A DNA stretch of 64,000 bases from Mitsuaria sp. PDC51. GTDB taxonomy: Bacteria > Pseudomonadota > Gammaproteobacteria > Burkholderiales > Burkholderiaceae_C. The stretch covers positions 930,001-994,000 of the forward strand of contig NZ_FOZE01000001.1 in the NCBI RefSeq assembly GCF_900113225.1, read 5' to 3'. Shown here in pieces: positions 1 to 9,815 of the stretch; within the stretch, counting starts at the first letter, position 1; the number at the start of each line of letters is the position of its first letter. A program made the position numbers and the translations under genes. A model generated the notes under the pieces. It saw only the letters and a program-made list of their open reading frames with translations, had not been told where the DNA came from and made no database searches.

Positions 1-1259
1 CCATCCATGTTGGCCATGCGCCCATTGATCATCCTCGGCTTGAAGAAGCGCTCGGTCCGCAGGTTGTGCATCAGGTTGTCCGTGTAGTACGGCGGCGCGT
101 GGCAGCTCGCGCAAGTCGCCTTGCCGAAGAACAGCTGCTGTCCGCGCAGTTCCTGCTGTGACGCCTTCCTCGGATCAAGCTTGCCGTCGATGCCCAGCTT
201 CGGCGCCGGCGGGAAGTCCAGCAGGGCCTGGAACTCCGCCATGAAGTGCACCTGGCTGCCGCGCTCCAGCACGTTCACGCCCTTCTTCGTCGCGATCACC
301 GGATCGCCGTCGAAGTAGGCGGCGCGTTGCTCGAACTCGGTGAAGTCCTCCACCGTCTTCAAGGCCCGCTGCGAGCCGAACAGCCGCTGGATGTTGACCC
401 CGCGCAGCGTCGGCGTGTCGATCCGGTGCCGGAAGGGCTGCGGCCGGATGTCGCCGACCAGGTGCGTCGACGCGTTCGTGTGGCCGTTGGCATGACAGTC
501 CAGGCACGCCACGCCGCGGCTGGGCTTCAGCGTGCGCCGGTCGTCGGTCTGGTTGAACTGCTGCTGCGGGAACGGCGTCACCAGCAGCCGCACGCCTTCC
601 AGCTGCTTCGGATTCAGCACGCCGTTGAACAGCCGGAAGTAGTTGTTGATCGTCACCAGCTCCCCCTTGGACACGTCGCCCAGGTCGGGCCGCGTCGTCA
701 GGAAGATCGGCGCTGGGAACTCCGGCAGGAAGTGGTCGGGCAGGTCGTAGTCCAGGTCGAAGCGCGTCAGGTCGCGGTCGATCTCCTGGCGCCGGATCTC
801 GTCGATGTGGAACTTCGGGAAGACCATCCCGCCCTCGGGATGGTTCGGATGCGGCAGCGGCAGGAAACCCTTGGGGAAGAGGTCCTTGGCCTTGATGTCG
901 TCCGGGCTCATCGCCGCCAGCTGCTCCCAGGTGACGCCGCGCGGCAGGCGGACCCGCACGCCGTCCTGGAGCGCCTTGCCCTTGGTCATCGTCGCGCCCG
1001 GGGAGGGCCGGTTGGCCAGGTCGTAGCGCTCGTTGAGCAGGTCCGCATGTTTCCGCGCCAGGCCGGGTTTCGCGGCGCTCATGCGCTTGACGACGCTGTC
1101 GAAATCCTCGGTGATGACGACCGGCATGTAGCTGGTCGGCGGGGCGGCGGTTTCGCCCATCGCGGTGTTCGTGGCCAGGGGCACGGAGGCCACCGCGGCG
1201 GCGGTGCCGAGCAGGGCCGGCCAATGCCAGCCCCCGCGGCGGGGTGCGCGTGAAGTCAT
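1..1259 (-). CDS. di-heme cytochrome c peroxidase-like protein (partial, C-terminus outside window)
   Basis: The frame reads from an ATG at 1259 to the window edge without a stop, so about 419 residues are visible and the C-terminus is missing. The N-terminus has an Arg-rich stretch and a hydrophobic segment (about residues 12-30), consistent with export to the periplasm. Two c-type haem sites are visible: CLDCH at residues 252-256 and CASCH at 383-387. The spacing of about 130 residues, with an RIDTPTLRGV-like stretch between them, resembles the MauG/bacterial cytochrome c peroxidase group. The long N-terminal part before the first haem is not typical of short CcpA proteins. Related proteins are often loosely labelled cytochrome B6. 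The electron partner and substrate cannot be told. It is divergent from the surface-protein gene at 1638. Confidence 0.75.
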   Translation of the reverse strand, partial: MTSRAPRRGGWHWPALLGTAAAVASVPLATNTAMGETAAPPTSYMPVVITEDFDSVVKRMSAAKPGLARKHADLLNERYDLANRPSPGATMTKGKALQDGVRVRLPRGVTWEQLAAMSPDDIKAKDLFPKGFLPLPHPNHPEGGMVFPKFHIDEIRRQEIDRDLTRFDLDYDLPDHFLPEFPAPIFLTTRPDLGDVSKGELVTINNYFRLFNGVLNPKQLEGVRLLVTPFPQQQFNQTDDRRTLKPSRGVACLDCHANGHTNASTHLVGDIRPQPFRHRIDTPTLRGVNIQRLFGSQRALKTVEDFTEFEQRAAYFDGDPVIATKKGVNVLERGSQVHFMAEFQALLDFPPAPKLGIDGKLDPRKASQQELRGQQLFFGKATCASCHAPPYYTDNLMHNLRTERFFKPRMINGRMANMD

Positions 1260-1637
1260 GTCTTCTCCCTTTCCGGTGGACGGGGCGCCCGCGCCGGTCC
1301 CGCACGCGGCGGCAAGCGGGGTTCCCGGCCGCGACAGGAACCGCGCGATGGTGCGCCACCGCACACAGGGGCAAGGACTGACCCCAAGGAATGTGATCGC
1401 GGCCTCTTCGGGCCTTCGCGACACAGCCAGACAAGACCGTAGTCCATCGCATCGCCCGATCCAAATAGAACCTCGTGATGCATTCGATAGCCACCGCCTC
1501 GCTGCTGATTGATGTGTGAGCACCCTCTGTTGGAGCAGGAGGCTCCGCGGGAATTGGCCTTTCTCGACCATCGAACTGGATCCGCGGGTTCGGGAGACTG
1601 ACCGCCTCCTCATTCCGATGGTCAGCCAATTCACGTC
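1260..1637. other. divergent intergenic region, no gene seen
   Basis: This 378-base gap separates the cytochrome gene (minus) from the surface-protein gene (plus) and must hold both promoters. It is slightly less GC-rich than its surroundings around 1440-1520. I saw no convincing coding frame, strong palindrome or unambiguous promoter match. The open minus-strand frames crossing it run through the cytochrome gene in another frame and look like high-GC shadows. Confidence 0.5.
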
Positions 1638-4271
1638 ATGTCTCATCACTTTGTTCCCACGCCTGCCGTCCGACCGCTGGAACGGGCGGCTCCCACCCCC
1701 GACCCGGTGACCCGCGCCGCGCCAGGCCGCCGTCGGGACGACGAAGAGGCCGAAGCCACCGCGGAGTCTTCCGCACCGCCGACAGAGACTGCCGAGACTG
1801 GTGCAGCGCCCGCCGACGCGACCCCGGCCCCGAGCGCAGAGCTTGCAGCGCCAGTCGATGCGCCTGCCACCGCCGACACCGGCACTCCCGCCGACGAGAA
1901 CGACCCGCTGCGAAGCAGCCGCTCCAGTGCGATGCTCGCGGCGGGCCTGGGCCTGCTGGGCGTTGCCGGCGCGGCAGCGGCGGGTGGGTCGGGCGGCGGG
2001 TCCAGCGCGACGACGCCGATCACCATTGATCCGCCAAAGCCGGAGCAGCCGAAGCCGGAAGAAAAACCGGATCCGAAGCCCGAGCCTCAACCCGATCCGA
2101 AGCCGGATCCGAAGCCTGAGCCTCAGCCAGACCCGAAGCCGGACCCGAAGCCTGAGCCTCAGCCAGACCCGAAGCCGGATCCGAAGCCTGAGCCTCAACC
2201 AGATCCGAAGCCGGATCCGAAGCCTGAGCCTCAGCCAGACCCGAAGCCGGACCCGAAACCCGAGCCTCAGCCTGATCCGAAGCCGGATCCAAAGCCCGAG
2301 CCCGAGCCTGATCCGAAGCCGGACCCGAAGCCTGAACCCGAGCCCGATCCGAAGCCGGATCCGAAGCCCGAACCCGAGCCCGATCCGAAGCCGGATCCGA
2401 AGCCCGAACCCGAGCCCGATCCGAAGCCGGACCCGAAGCCCGAACCCGAGCCTGATCCGAAGCCGGACCCGAAGCCCGAGCCGGACACCAAGCCGCCTGC
2501 CGCGCCGGTCCTGGCCCTGATGAACGACACCGGCACCAGCGGGTTCGACCGGGTGACCCGCGATGCGACCGTGCTGGTTTCCGGCCTTGAGCCCGACGCC
2601 AGCTGGCGCTATTCCTTGGACAACGGGCAGACCTGGCGGGACGGCAAGGACGGCGCGATCCCCGCATCGGCGTTCACGCACGACGGCGACTGGAAGGTGC
2701 TGGTGCGCCAGACCGATGCCGCCGGCAATCACAGCGAGGTGCAAGCGCTCGAATTCAAGCTGCTGACCTCGGCGGCCGCGCCGACGCTGCGGCTCAGCGA
2801 GGACACCGGCGCGACCGTCTTCGCGGATCCGGCCGGCATCTCCCTGCATGACGGGGTCACCCGCGACGCCACCGTGCTGGTGGGCAATCTGGACCCCAAC
2901 GCGAAGTGGCAGTACAGCATGGACGGCCTGTCCTGGTTCGAAGGAAGAGATGGCCGCGTCGAGCCGGGATTCTTCGGCGACCACGACGGCGCCAAGATCG
3001 TCCATGTGCGTCAGCTCGACACGGCCGGCAACGTCAGCCAGATCGAGACGCTGCAGTTCGTCCTCGACACGAAAGCCGACGGTCCGACCGAGGTCCGCCT
3101 CGTCAACGACAGCGGCGTGAGCAGTACCGACTGGCTGACCAACGACGGGCGGCTCGAGCTGGTCCTGGCCCCGGGCAAGACCTTCAGCTACACCTTCGAC
3201 ACCGGCCACTGGGGCTCCGGTGGCGGCGCGGCCGGCAACATCGTGGCGATGCCCGCCGACCTCCCGGACGGGGCCCGCTGGGTGGAGTTCCGCGTGTACG
3301 ACGGCGCCGGCAACGGGACGCTGCAGCGCGTCAACTTCAAGCTCGATCGCACGCCGCCGGCCAAGCTCGGCGCGACGCTGATCAATGACACCGGCGCCAG
3401 CGCCACCGACGGCATCACGCAGGACGCGACGATCCAGGTCACCGGGCTCACCGCGGGCAACCGCTGGCAGTACCGCATCGCGACCCGGGGCGATCAATGG
3501 TTCGATGGCGACGATTCGATGCGGATCGAGAACTCGGCCTATGGCGGCGACGGCTACAACTGGGTCGACATCGCGCAGGTCGACGCCGCCGGCAACCGCG
3601 GCGAGCTCACCCGCGTGCACTTCGAGCTCGACCGCGTCGTCCAGGCGCCGACGCTGTGGTTAAAGAACGATAGCGGCGCCAGCACCTCCGACTTCATCAC
3701 CGCCGACGGCACGGTGGTCATCGGCGGTCTGGAGAACGGCGCGACCTGGTTGGCGAGCTTCAATGGCCAGCAATACACCGGCACGGCCGTCGGCGGCATC
3801 CATCCCACCGTGACGCCGCCGTCCAGCGATCACTTCATCTTCCGCGCCCGTCAGACGGACCTGGCCGGCAACGAGAGCGCGCTGTCGACGCCGCTGCGCG
3901 CTTTCGTGACCACGAAGGAGGACGCCGACGCGCGTCAGCCGGCGCTGCGATCGGGTGAGGGAGCGCTGCTGAGCGGCACCGATCGCCAGGACGATTTCCT
4001 GGTCGAGATCGGCGCCAACATCCGGCTGCTCACCGTCACCAACTTCTCGAGCGAGCAGCACGATGTCCTCGACCTGAGCCAGATCCTGACGCTGGGCGCC
4101 GGCGAGAAGATCGGGGACGCCGTGAGCAAGTGGAACCGGGGCGACGGGTGGCTGGGCGTCGAGCTGGCCATCACGGCCAACGGTGGCGAGCGGTACATGG
4201 TCGACCTGTGGAACCTTCCCGCCGCAGATCGCATCTTCATCCGCACCGGCGACGGGCTGCACGTCCTCTGA
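1638..4271 (+). CDS. repeat-rich Ig-like surface protein with type I secretion-like C-terminus
   Basis: Predicted 877 residues. Order of parts: an Ala/Glu/Pro-rich N-terminus; a short hydrophobic Ala/Gly run (about 98-116) followed by GGSGGGS, as at the N-end of some BapA-like secreted adhesins; a rigid Pro/Lys/Asp/Glu rod of twelve 12-residue units (about 143-283); five Ig-like modules of about 90-100 residues, each opening near N/EDTGA-like or NDSGA-like residues and containing D-x-AGN; and a C-terminal domain (about 775-877) with VTNF and DVLDLSQIL features typical of type I secretion targets. The inferred role is an exported adhesin or matrix protein. No LapB/LapE-type transporter genes are in the window. 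No Sec signal peptide is evident, which fits type I export. The ATG at 1638 starts the frame; no strong ribosome site precedes it. Confidence 0.75.
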   Translation: MSHHFVPTPAVRPLERAAPTPDPVTRAAPGRRRDDEEAEATAESSAPPTETAETGAAPADATPAPSAELAAPVDAPATADTGTPADENDPLRSSRSSAMLAAGLGLLGVAGAAAAGGSGGGSSATTPITIDPPKPEQPKPEEKPDPKPEPQPDPKPDPKPEPQPDPKPDPKPEPQPDPKPDPKPEPQPDPKPDPKPEPQPDPKPDPKPEPQPDPKPDPKPEPEPDPKPDPKPEPEPDPKPDPKPEPEPDPKPDPKPEPEPDPKPDPKPEPEPDPKPDPKPEPDTKPPAAPVLALMNDTGTSGFDRVTRDATVLVSGLEPDASWRYSLDNGQTWRDGKDGAIPASAFTHDGDWKVLVRQTDAAGNHSEVQALEFKLLTSAAAPTLRLSEDTGATVFADPAGISLHDGVTRDATVLVGNLDPNAKWQYSMDGLSWFEGRDGRVEPGFFGDHDGAKIVHVRQLDTAGNVSQIETLQFVLDTKADGPTEVRLVNDSGVSSTDWLTNDGRLELVLAPGKTFSYTFDTGHWGSGGGAAGNIVAMPADLPDGARWVEFRVYDGAGNGTLQRVNFKLDRTPPAKLGATLINDTGASATDGITQDATIQVTGLTAGNRWQYRIATRGDQWFDGDDSMRIENSAYGGDGYNWVDIAQVDAAGNRGELTRVHFELDRVVQAPTLWLKNDSGASTSDFITADGTVVIGGLENGATWLASFNGQQYTGTAVGGIHPTVTPPSSDHFIFRARQTDLAGNESALSTPLRAFVTTKEDADARQPALRSGEGALLSGTDRQDDFLVEIGANIRLLTVTNFSSEQHDVLDLSQILTLGAGEKIGDAVSKWNRGDGWLGVELAITANGGERYMVDLWNLPAADRIFIRTGDGLHVL
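2064..2486 (+). repeat. in-frame 36-bp tandem repeat encoding a KPDPKPEP(Q/E)P rod
   Basis: About twelve imperfect 36-bp units lie inside the surface-protein gene. Each encodes [12 protein letters not shown] or [12 protein letters not shown]. Six units end in Gln-Pro and the following five in Glu-Pro; the last degenerates into EPDT. Copies differ mainly at synonymous third positions (gat/gac, aag/aaa, cct/ccc). The unit is a multiple of three, so copy changes keep the frame. Pro-Lys/Glu repeats like these form extended spacers, as in TonB, here probably holding the Ig modules away from the cell. Confidence 0.9.
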
Positions 4272-4297
4272 GCCCGGGACGGGCATGACCCCCGCGG

Positions 4298-4330
4298 CGA
4301 GCGCCGGCGTCCTCTAGACTCCGGCGCTCG
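4298..4330. terminator. GC-rich inverted repeat after the surface-protein gene
   Basis: CGAGCGCCGG at 4298-4307 pairs perfectly with CCGGCGCTCG at 4321-4330 around a 13-base loop. It starts 26 bases after the stop at 4271. There is no T-run after it, so it is at best a weak or Rho-assisted terminator, and could instead be a regulatory hairpin before the DUF1697 gene. Confidence 0.45.
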
Positions 4331-4392
4331 TTCCGTTCCGGTCCGTTCCCTCGGTCCGGTTGGCCGCGTCCCCCGTCCTCGTGGAGTCCCTC

Positions 4393-4908
4393 ATGCCCCG
4401 ATACGTTGCCTTCCTCCGCGGAGTCAGCCCGATGAACGCGAAGATGCCGGACCTGATCCGCGCCTTCGAGGCCGCCGGCTTCACGCGCGTGAAGACGGTG
4501 ATCTCCAGCGGCAACGTGGTGTTCGACCACGACGGCGCGCCGGTCGACGAGCTCGAGCGCCGTGCCGAGCAGGCGATGACGGACACACTGGGCAAGACCT
4601 TCGGCACGACGGTCCGCCCGGTCGAGCACCTGCGCCGGATCGTCGACGCCGACCACCATGCACCGTTCCAGCCGCCGTCCGCGGCCAAGCAGCTGATCAC
4701 CTTCCTGAAGCGCCCGCACGAGTTGCCCGTCTCGCTGCCGCTCGAAGGCGAGGGCGCCGCGATCTGCAAGCTGGAGGGCGTCGAGGTCTACAGCCACTAC
4801 CTGCCCAACGACAAGGGCCCGCTGTTCATGACCATGCTGGAGAAGACCTTCGGCAAGCAGATCACGACCCGCACCGTCGACACGGTGCGCAAGTGCATCA
4901 AGGCCTGA
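4393..4908 (+). CDS. DUF1697 domain protein
   Basis: Predicted 171 residues, a usual length for DUF1697. The ATG at 4393 is preferred over the in-frame ATG at 4360 because it gives the family's usual N-terminus (MPRYVAFLRG followed by a short loop and a helix) and has a GTGGAG purine stretch upstream. The core SSGNVVF stretch at about residues 36-42 is characteristic. The function of the family is unknown; it is a small cytosolic alpha/beta protein. It is convergent with the diguanylate cyclase at 4930 and separated from it by only 21 bases. Confidence 0.85.
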   Translation: MPRYVAFLRGVSPMNAKMPDLIRAFEAAGFTRVKTVISSGNVVFDHDGAPVDELERRAEQAMTDTLGKTFGTTVRPVEHLRRIVDADHHAPFQPPSAAKQLITFLKRPHELPVSLPLEGEGAAICKLEGVEVYSHYLPNDKGPLFMTMLEKTFGKQITTRTVDTVRKCIKA

Positions 4909-4929
4909 GGACAGATCGGGCGGCGCCGC

Positions 4930-6933
4930 TCAGGCCACGCAGGCCCGGTTCTTCCCGGTGCGCTTGGCCTCGTAGAGCGCCTCGTCGGCGCGGTCCAGCG
5001 CCTGCTCCATCGTCTCGCCCGCCCGGAACAGCGTCACGCCGGCCGAGAAGGTGACGAACACATCGCGCCCCTCGTGCATGAACAGGCTGGCCGACAGCGA
5101 GCGCTGCAGCCGCAGCAGCACCGCCTGCGCTTCCTCGAGCGGCGCCTCCGGCAGGATCAGCACGAACTCCTCGCCGCCCCAGCGCCCGACCTTGTCGCCG
5201 GGCCGCAGCAGCCCCGACACCCGCGCCGCCAGCGACTTCAGCGCCTCGTCGCCGGCCGCGTGGCCCAGGTTGTCGTTGAGCTTCTTGAAGTTGTCGATGT
5301 CCAGCAGCGCCAGCGCCAGCGGCTTGGGATCGCGCTCGAGCTTGGCGCGTTCGGTCTCGAAGGTCGCGATCAGGCCGCGCCGGTTGGCGATCTGCGTCAG
5401 CTGGTCGGTCTGGACCTCGCTGGAGAGCTTGCGCAGCTCGCCCTCGAGCTGCTCGACGCGCTCCGCCAGCTGGGCCGCGCGGTCGTGCTCCTCGCGCAGC
5501 CGGCCCTGCGTGGTCTGCACCAGCGACTGCACGCTGCGGCTCTCCTCGACCATCTCGCGCACCACGCCGGCCAGGCTTTCCAGCGAGTCGGCCTGCTCGA
5601 TCACGGTGGCGTACTTGCCGACGCTGTCGCTGAAGCGGTCGGTGTGCTGGCCGAGCTCGCCCAGCTCCTGCAGCATCCGGTTGATCAGGCCCTTGAGCGC
5701 GTCGCGGGCGCGGCTGCGTTCCTCGCGCAGGCTGTGCTGGCGCTCGCGGGTGCTGTGCAGCAGCTCGCTGACCGAGCGCACGCTGCGCGCCGTCAAGCCC
5801 TGCGCCAGCGTCTGGCCCATCGCCTCGCACTGGCCCTGCGCCCAGGAGTCGTCCTCGGCCAGGTCGGCCAGGCTGCCTGTCAACTCACCGCAGAGCTTGC
5901 CCAGCTCGTTGAAGGCGTGGTTGCGATGGTCCAGCCAGCGCCGCGCGCGGATGCACAGCGCGTCCATCTGCGCGGCGCGCTCGGGCGTCGCGCCGTCGCG
6001 GACCAACTCGGCATGGGCCACGCCCAGCGCATCGATCAGTTCCTGCGCGCGCACGTCGTCCGCGGCGAGGGCATGCCGCACGGTGCCGTTCAGGTGGGTG
6101 CCGACCTCGGGCCACGACTGCAGGCCCGGGCCGGTGCCGGCGGACGCCGGGCCCGTCGTGCCCGTCGCGCTCGATGCGCCCGTCGAGCCCATCAGCGTGT
6201 CCAGCGAGCCGTAGCGGCCGCCCTCGGCCGACGCGGGCCGGCCGTCGTCGGCCGTATGCGGGTCCGCGGGCGGTTGCGCGCTTTCCTCGTCGGTGAAGAA
6301 CTGCGTCGGCGTGCCTGCGCTGTCGTCGTCGAGCGCGTCCTCGCCGTCCTCGCTGGTCGACGCCGCGCCACCGCTCGCGGCCCCCAGGCCGACGGTCGAC
6401 GGCAACTCATCCAGCGGCGCGGGCTGCGTCTCGACACGCGCGTCGCTGACATCCGAATCCCAGCTCGCCACCAGCTGCCGCAGCCGCAGCGTCAGCCGCT
6501 GCGGGTCGCTGCGATTGCTCTGCAGCACGCGCAGCACGCCGTCCTTCTTGCGCGCGAGCGTCCACTGCCGCCCGCCGCGTTCCAGGCCGCGCATCAGCCG
6601 CTCGATGAGCTGCGCCAGCTGCTCCGCCTGCGCGCCGGGGCCGTGCGTCTGCTGCAGCGCCTCCAGCGCGCGCTGCAGTTCGTCCCAGCGGCCTTCCTTG
6701 AGCTGCGTCGCGAAACCCTGGCGCTGCTGCGGATCGGGCACTGCCAGGCCCAGCAGCCGCGCCATCGAGGCCTGCGCGCGTTCGGGCATCTGCGTCGACG
6801 CGCCCCCGCGCACCGGCTCGCCGGCCTCCTGCGCGTAGGCACGGGCGTAGTTCTCGGGGGTCGGCTCCAGCTTGTCCAGCGCCAGCCGGCGCAGGGCCGC
6901 TTTTGCCAGGAGAGCGGGGGGCTGCTGCGGCAT
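4930..6933 (-). CDS. diguanylate cyclase with N-terminal coiled-coil region (GGEEF)
   Basis: Predicted 667 residues. The C-terminal GGDEF domain (about 500-667) carries GGEEF at 586-590, so it should make c-di-GMP from two GTP. An inhibitory-site RxxD (RPGD) lies five residues before it, so product feedback is expected. The N-terminal part starts with a helical PTPENYARAY-type motif seen in many beta-proteobacterial GGDEF proteins, then a low-complexity Asp/Ser/Gly linker (about 190-290) and a long helical region rich in Arg, Glu and Leu. No membrane segment is seen, so it is probably cytosolic. I chose the ATG at 6933 because homologous N-termini begin about there; an in-frame ATG at 6981 is possible. 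It follows the REC-GGDEF-EAL gene by 57 bases. Confidence 0.88.
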   Translation of the reverse strand: MPQQPPALLAKAALRRLALDKLEPTPENYARAYAQEAGEPVRGGASTQMPERAQASMARLLGLAVPDPQQRQGFATQLKEGRWDELQRALEALQQTHGPGAQAEQLAQLIERLMRGLERGGRQWTLARKKDGVLRVLQSNRSDPQRLTLRLRQLVASWDSDVSDARVETQPAPLDELPSTVGLGAASGGAASTSEDGEDALDDDSAGTPTQFFTDEESAQPPADPHTADDGRPASAEGGRYGSLDTLMGSTGASSATGTTGPASAGTGPGLQSWPEVGTHLNGTVRHALAADDVRAQELIDALGVAHAELVRDGATPERAAQMDALCIRARRWLDHRNHAFNELGKLCGELTGSLADLAEDDSWAQGQCEAMGQTLAQGLTARSVRSVSELLHSTRERQHSLREERSRARDALKGLINRMLQELGELGQHTDRFSDSVGKYATVIEQADSLESLAGVVREMVEESRSVQSLVQTTQGRLREEHDRAAQLAERVEQLEGELRKLSSEVQTDQLTQIANRRGLIATFETERAKLERDPKPLALALLDIDNFKKLNDNLGHAAGDEALKSLAARVSGLLRPGDKVGRWGGEEFVLILPEAPLEEAQAVLLRLQRSLSASLFMHEGRDVFVTFSAGVTLFRAGETMEQALDRADEALYEAKRTGKNRACVA

Positions 6934-6990
6934 CGGTCGGGGCTCGGTGAAACGGGGGAGGGCGCTGGCGGCTCGCGGCACGCGACCGGA

Positions 6991-9198
6991 TCAGCGCATC
7001 GGGCTTTCGTCGCCGACCTCGGTGGTCGGCAGGATCCAGGGCGCCTTGCGCGGCAGCACCGTCTGGGCCAGCCAGCGCTCGAGCTCGTCGGGCGGCAGCG
7101 GCTTGCTGAACAGGAAACCCTGCATCAGGCTGCAATCGAGCCGGCGCAGCACTTCCATCTGGCGCAGCGTCTCGACGCCCTCGGCGATCACCTGCAGGCC
7201 CAGCGAGCGCGCCAGCGCGATGATCGCGGTCACCACGGCGGAACTCTGCGGCGTGATGCCCAGGTCGCGCACGAAGCTGCGGTCGATCTTCACTTCCGAG
7301 ATCGGCAGCGTCGTCAGGTAGGCCAGCGAGGAGTAGCCGGTGCCGAAGTCGTCGATCGAGATCTCGACGCCGACCTCGTTGAGCCGGTGCAGCGACGGGA
7401 TGACGCTCTGCAGGTCCTTCATCAGGCCGGTCTCGGTGATCTCGAGCTGGATCGCGCGGTGCGGCACGCCCCACTGGCTGACGAACTGATGGATGTGCTC
7501 GACCAGGTCCGAGCGCTCGAACAGCCGGTTGGGCAGGTTCACCGCGATCGATTCGCTGAAGCCGAAATTCAGCTGCCAGACCTTGGCCTGGCGCGCGGCC
7601 TCGCGCAGCGCCCATTCGGACAGCGGCACGATCAGGCCGGTTTCCTCGGCCAGCGGGATGAACTCGCCGGGCGGCACCAGCTGGTTGCCGCGGCGCCAGC
7701 GCATCAGCGCCTCGGCGCCGACCATGCGGGCGGTGCGCACGTCGATCTTGGGCTGGTAATGCAGCACCAGCTCGTCGCGCTCGATCGCCTTGTGCAGCGC
7801 GGATTCGAGCTCCAGCTTCTCGCGCCCGCGGCCCGCCAGCATCGGCGAATACAGCGCCGACGCATTGCGGCCCTGGTTCTTGACCGCGTACATGGCCACG
7901 TCGGCGTTGCGCAGCAGGTCGGCCATGGTCAGGCCGTCGCGGGGGTAGAGCGCGATGCCGACCGACGCGGTCACGAAGCACTCCTGGCCGGCGATGAAGA
8001 TCGGCTCGCGCAGCGCGTCCAGCACCCGGTCGGCGACGCGCTCGGCATCGCCTTCGTCGCCGACCTCGGGCAGCAGCGCCACGAACTCGTCGCCGCCCAG
8101 GCGGCCGACCGCCTCCAGCGTGCGGTGCGAGCGGGTGCCGACCGACTCCAGCATGCCTTCCATGACCTGGTCGCTGTGGCGCACGCAGGAGCGCAGGCGG
8201 CGGCCGACTTCCATCAGCAGGTCGTCGCCGGCGGCGTGGCCCAGCGTGTCGTTGATGACCTTGAAGCGGTCCAGGTCGATCAGCAGCAGGCCGACCTCAT
8301 GGCCCATGCGTCGGCCGGCCTCGATGGCGCGCTCGGCGCGCCACATCAGCTGGCGGCGGTTGGGCAGGCCGGTGAGCGCGTCGAAGTTGGCCAGCTCGCG
8401 GATGCGGTCCTCCGCCATGCGGCGGTCGGTCACGTCCTGGATGACGCCGGTGTAGCCGCAGGCGTTGCCGTGCTCGTTGAACTCGGGCTCGGCCTCGATG
8501 TGGATGACGCGCTTGCGGCCGTCCAGCAGCGTGAAGGGCAGGTCGGTCACCAGCACCGAGTTGTGGGCCACGACGTCGCGCAGCAGCCGCATGAACAGCA
8601 GCCGCTCCTCGCGCGGCACCATGCGCATCACGCCGATGAAGTCCAGCGGATCGGCCGGCCCGCGGCCGAAGACGCGCAGCGCCTCGTTGGCCAGCTTGAA
8701 GCCGTGGCCGGTCTGCCACTCGAAGCTGCCCATGCGGGCCAGGTCCTGCGCGCGCGCCAGCTTGGACTTGCTGCGCTCCAGTTCCTGGCGGGTGCGCGAG
8801 CTGCGCAGCATGTAGCGCAGCCGGCCGGCCAGCAGCCGCCACTGCGTGGACTTGACGAAGAAGTCGGTCGCGCCGGCCTGGTAGGCGCGGTTGATCGAGG
8901 CCTCGTCGTCCAGGCCGGTCAGCATCAGGATGGGGGCGTTCTCGAAGCCGGGCAGGGCGCGCAGGCGCTCGCAGGTCTCGAAGCCGTCCAGGTCGGGCAT
9001 CAGCGCGTCCAGCACGATGAGCTCGGGCGTCCACTGGGTGACCAGCTGCAGCGCCTGCTGGCCGCCGGTCAGCGCGGTGACCTCGAAGCCGTGCTCCTGC
9101 AGCGCGGCCTCGATCAGCATCAGGTTGACCGGGTCGTCGTCGACCAGCAGGACGCGTGGCCGTTCGATCAGTTCGCCTTCCTTCACGACGCGGCTCAT
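6991..9198 (-). CDS. response regulator with PAS, GGDEF and EAL domains
   Basis: Predicted 735 residues. Order: receiver domain (about 14-130; phospho-acceptor D64, conserved K116), helical linker, PAS-like domain (about 150-265), GGDEF (about 270-440; intact GGDEF at 368-372), EAL (about 455-710). The EAL motif (496-498), ITETGLMKD and DDFGTGYSS are present, so phosphodiesterase activity is likely. The inhibitory site before GGDEF reads RTLE rather than RxxD, so feedback on the cyclase half may be lost. It is probably a phosphorylation-controlled c-di-GMP enzyme. It overlaps the upstream Hpt gene by four bases (ATGA), suggesting translational coupling and a shared phosphorelay. Confidence 0.92.
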   Translation of the reverse strand: MSRVVKEGELIERPRVLLVDDDPVNLMLIEAALQEHGFEVTALTGGQQALQLVTQWTPELIVLDALMPDLDGFETCERLRALPGFENAPILMLTGLDDEASINRAYQAGATDFFVKSTQWRLLAGRLRYMLRSSRTRQELERSKSKLARAQDLARMGSFEWQTGHGFKLANEALRVFGRGPADPLDFIGVMRMVPREERLLFMRLLRDVVAHNSVLVTDLPFTLLDGRKRVIHIEAEPEFNEHGNACGYTGVIQDVTDRRMAEDRIRELANFDALTGLPNRRQLMWRAERAIEAGRRMGHEVGLLLIDLDRFKVINDTLGHAAGDDLLMEVGRRLRSCVRHSDQVMEGMLESVGTRSHRTLEAVGRLGGDEFVALLPEVGDEGDAERVADRVLDALREPIFIAGQECFVTASVGIALYPRDGLTMADLLRNADVAMYAVKNQGRNASALYSPMLAGRGREKLELESALHKAIERDELVLHYQPKIDVRTARMVGAEALMRWRRGNQLVPPGEFIPLAEETGLIVPLSEWALREAARQAKVWQLNFGFSESIAVNLPNRLFERSDLVEHIHQFVSQWGVPHRAIQLEITETGLMKDLQSVIPSLHRLNEVGVEISIDDFGTGYSSLAYLTTLPISEVKIDRSFVRDLGITPQSSAVVTAIIALARSLGLQVIAEGVETLRQMEVLRRLDCSLMQGFLFSKPLPPDELERWLAQTVLPRKAPWILPTTEVGDESPMR

Positions 9199-9602
9199 CG
9201 CTGGGCTTGCACCAGTTGCTGCATCGCCAGCCGGGCGGCGGCGATGTCGTCCAGGGCGATGCCGATCAGGTCGGCCAGGCCGTCCTCGTGCCCGGCACGG
9301 GCCAGGCCTTCGATCTCGGCGCAGCGCTGGGACAGCACCGCGGCGCCCAGGCTGGCCGCGGCGGATTTCAGCGTGTGCGCCACGTGGCGCAGGCCGTTGA
9401 GGTCGCGCGGCGCGTCGCGGCCCTGCGCGAGCACCTGTTCCTGCTGGTCCAGCGATTTCAGGAAGGCGGCCACGACACGCTCCAGCAGATGGTTCACGCC
9501 CTCCGGGTCCAACTCGCGCAGACGGGCGAGGGCCTGGTCGTCCAGCACGGCGGGTTCGGGCTGAGTCCGGGAGGGCATGGTCGTGGCGTGGTCCGGTGAC
9601 AT
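9195..9602 (-). CDS. Hpt-domain phosphotransfer protein
   Basis: Predicted 135 residues from the ATG at 9602; in-frame ATGs at 9623 and 9578 are alternatives, and no ribosome site decides. The core [14 protein letters not shown] contains the phospho-accepting His (H76 from this start), followed by the helices expected of a histidine phosphotransfer bundle. Its stop overlaps the start of the REC-PAS-GGDEF-EAL gene by ATGA, so the receiver of that protein is the likely partner. A kinase that could feed it, divergently encoded at 9816, has no receiver of its own, so the upstream donor is uncertain. Confidence 0.85.
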   Translation of the reverse strand: MSPDHATTMPSRTQPEPAVLDDQALARLRELDPEGVNHLLERVVAAFLKSLDQQEQVLAQGRDAPRDLNGLRHVAHTLKSAAASLGAAVLSQRCAEIEGLARAGHEDGLADLIGIALDDIAAARLAMQQLVQAQR

Positions 9603-9815
9603 CTTCTGATCATGGCGCCGCATGGACGTTCCACGCGGAGTTGCGGGCCATTGTCGTTCACCAGGAGGATGGAGTCGTGGGAAAAAGCCGTCAATTCTGG
9701 TGTTCTTGGGGCTGTCGCTCGGGGTAAGTCCCGGGTCCGGTGTGGCGCCGGCGCCTCCGCGCCGGGATGGTGCGCTGGTGAATCCTCGGTGAGTGGCTGG
9801 TGAGGCCTACATACA

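Noticed and set aside
175-1629. Minus-strand open frame of 484 codons over the cytochrome gene
   Set aside because: It is in a different frame from the one with two CXXCH haem sites and is Arg/Pro/Gly-rich.
2064-2486. CRISPR-like array
   Set aside because: The repeats are contiguous, in frame and lack unique spacers; they encode a protein rod.
5074-9564. Very long open frame (about 1,500 codons) on the plus strand
   Set aside because: It is antisense to three well-supported signalling genes, is rich in Arg, Gln, His and Ala, and shows no domain. High GC leaves few stops in such frames.
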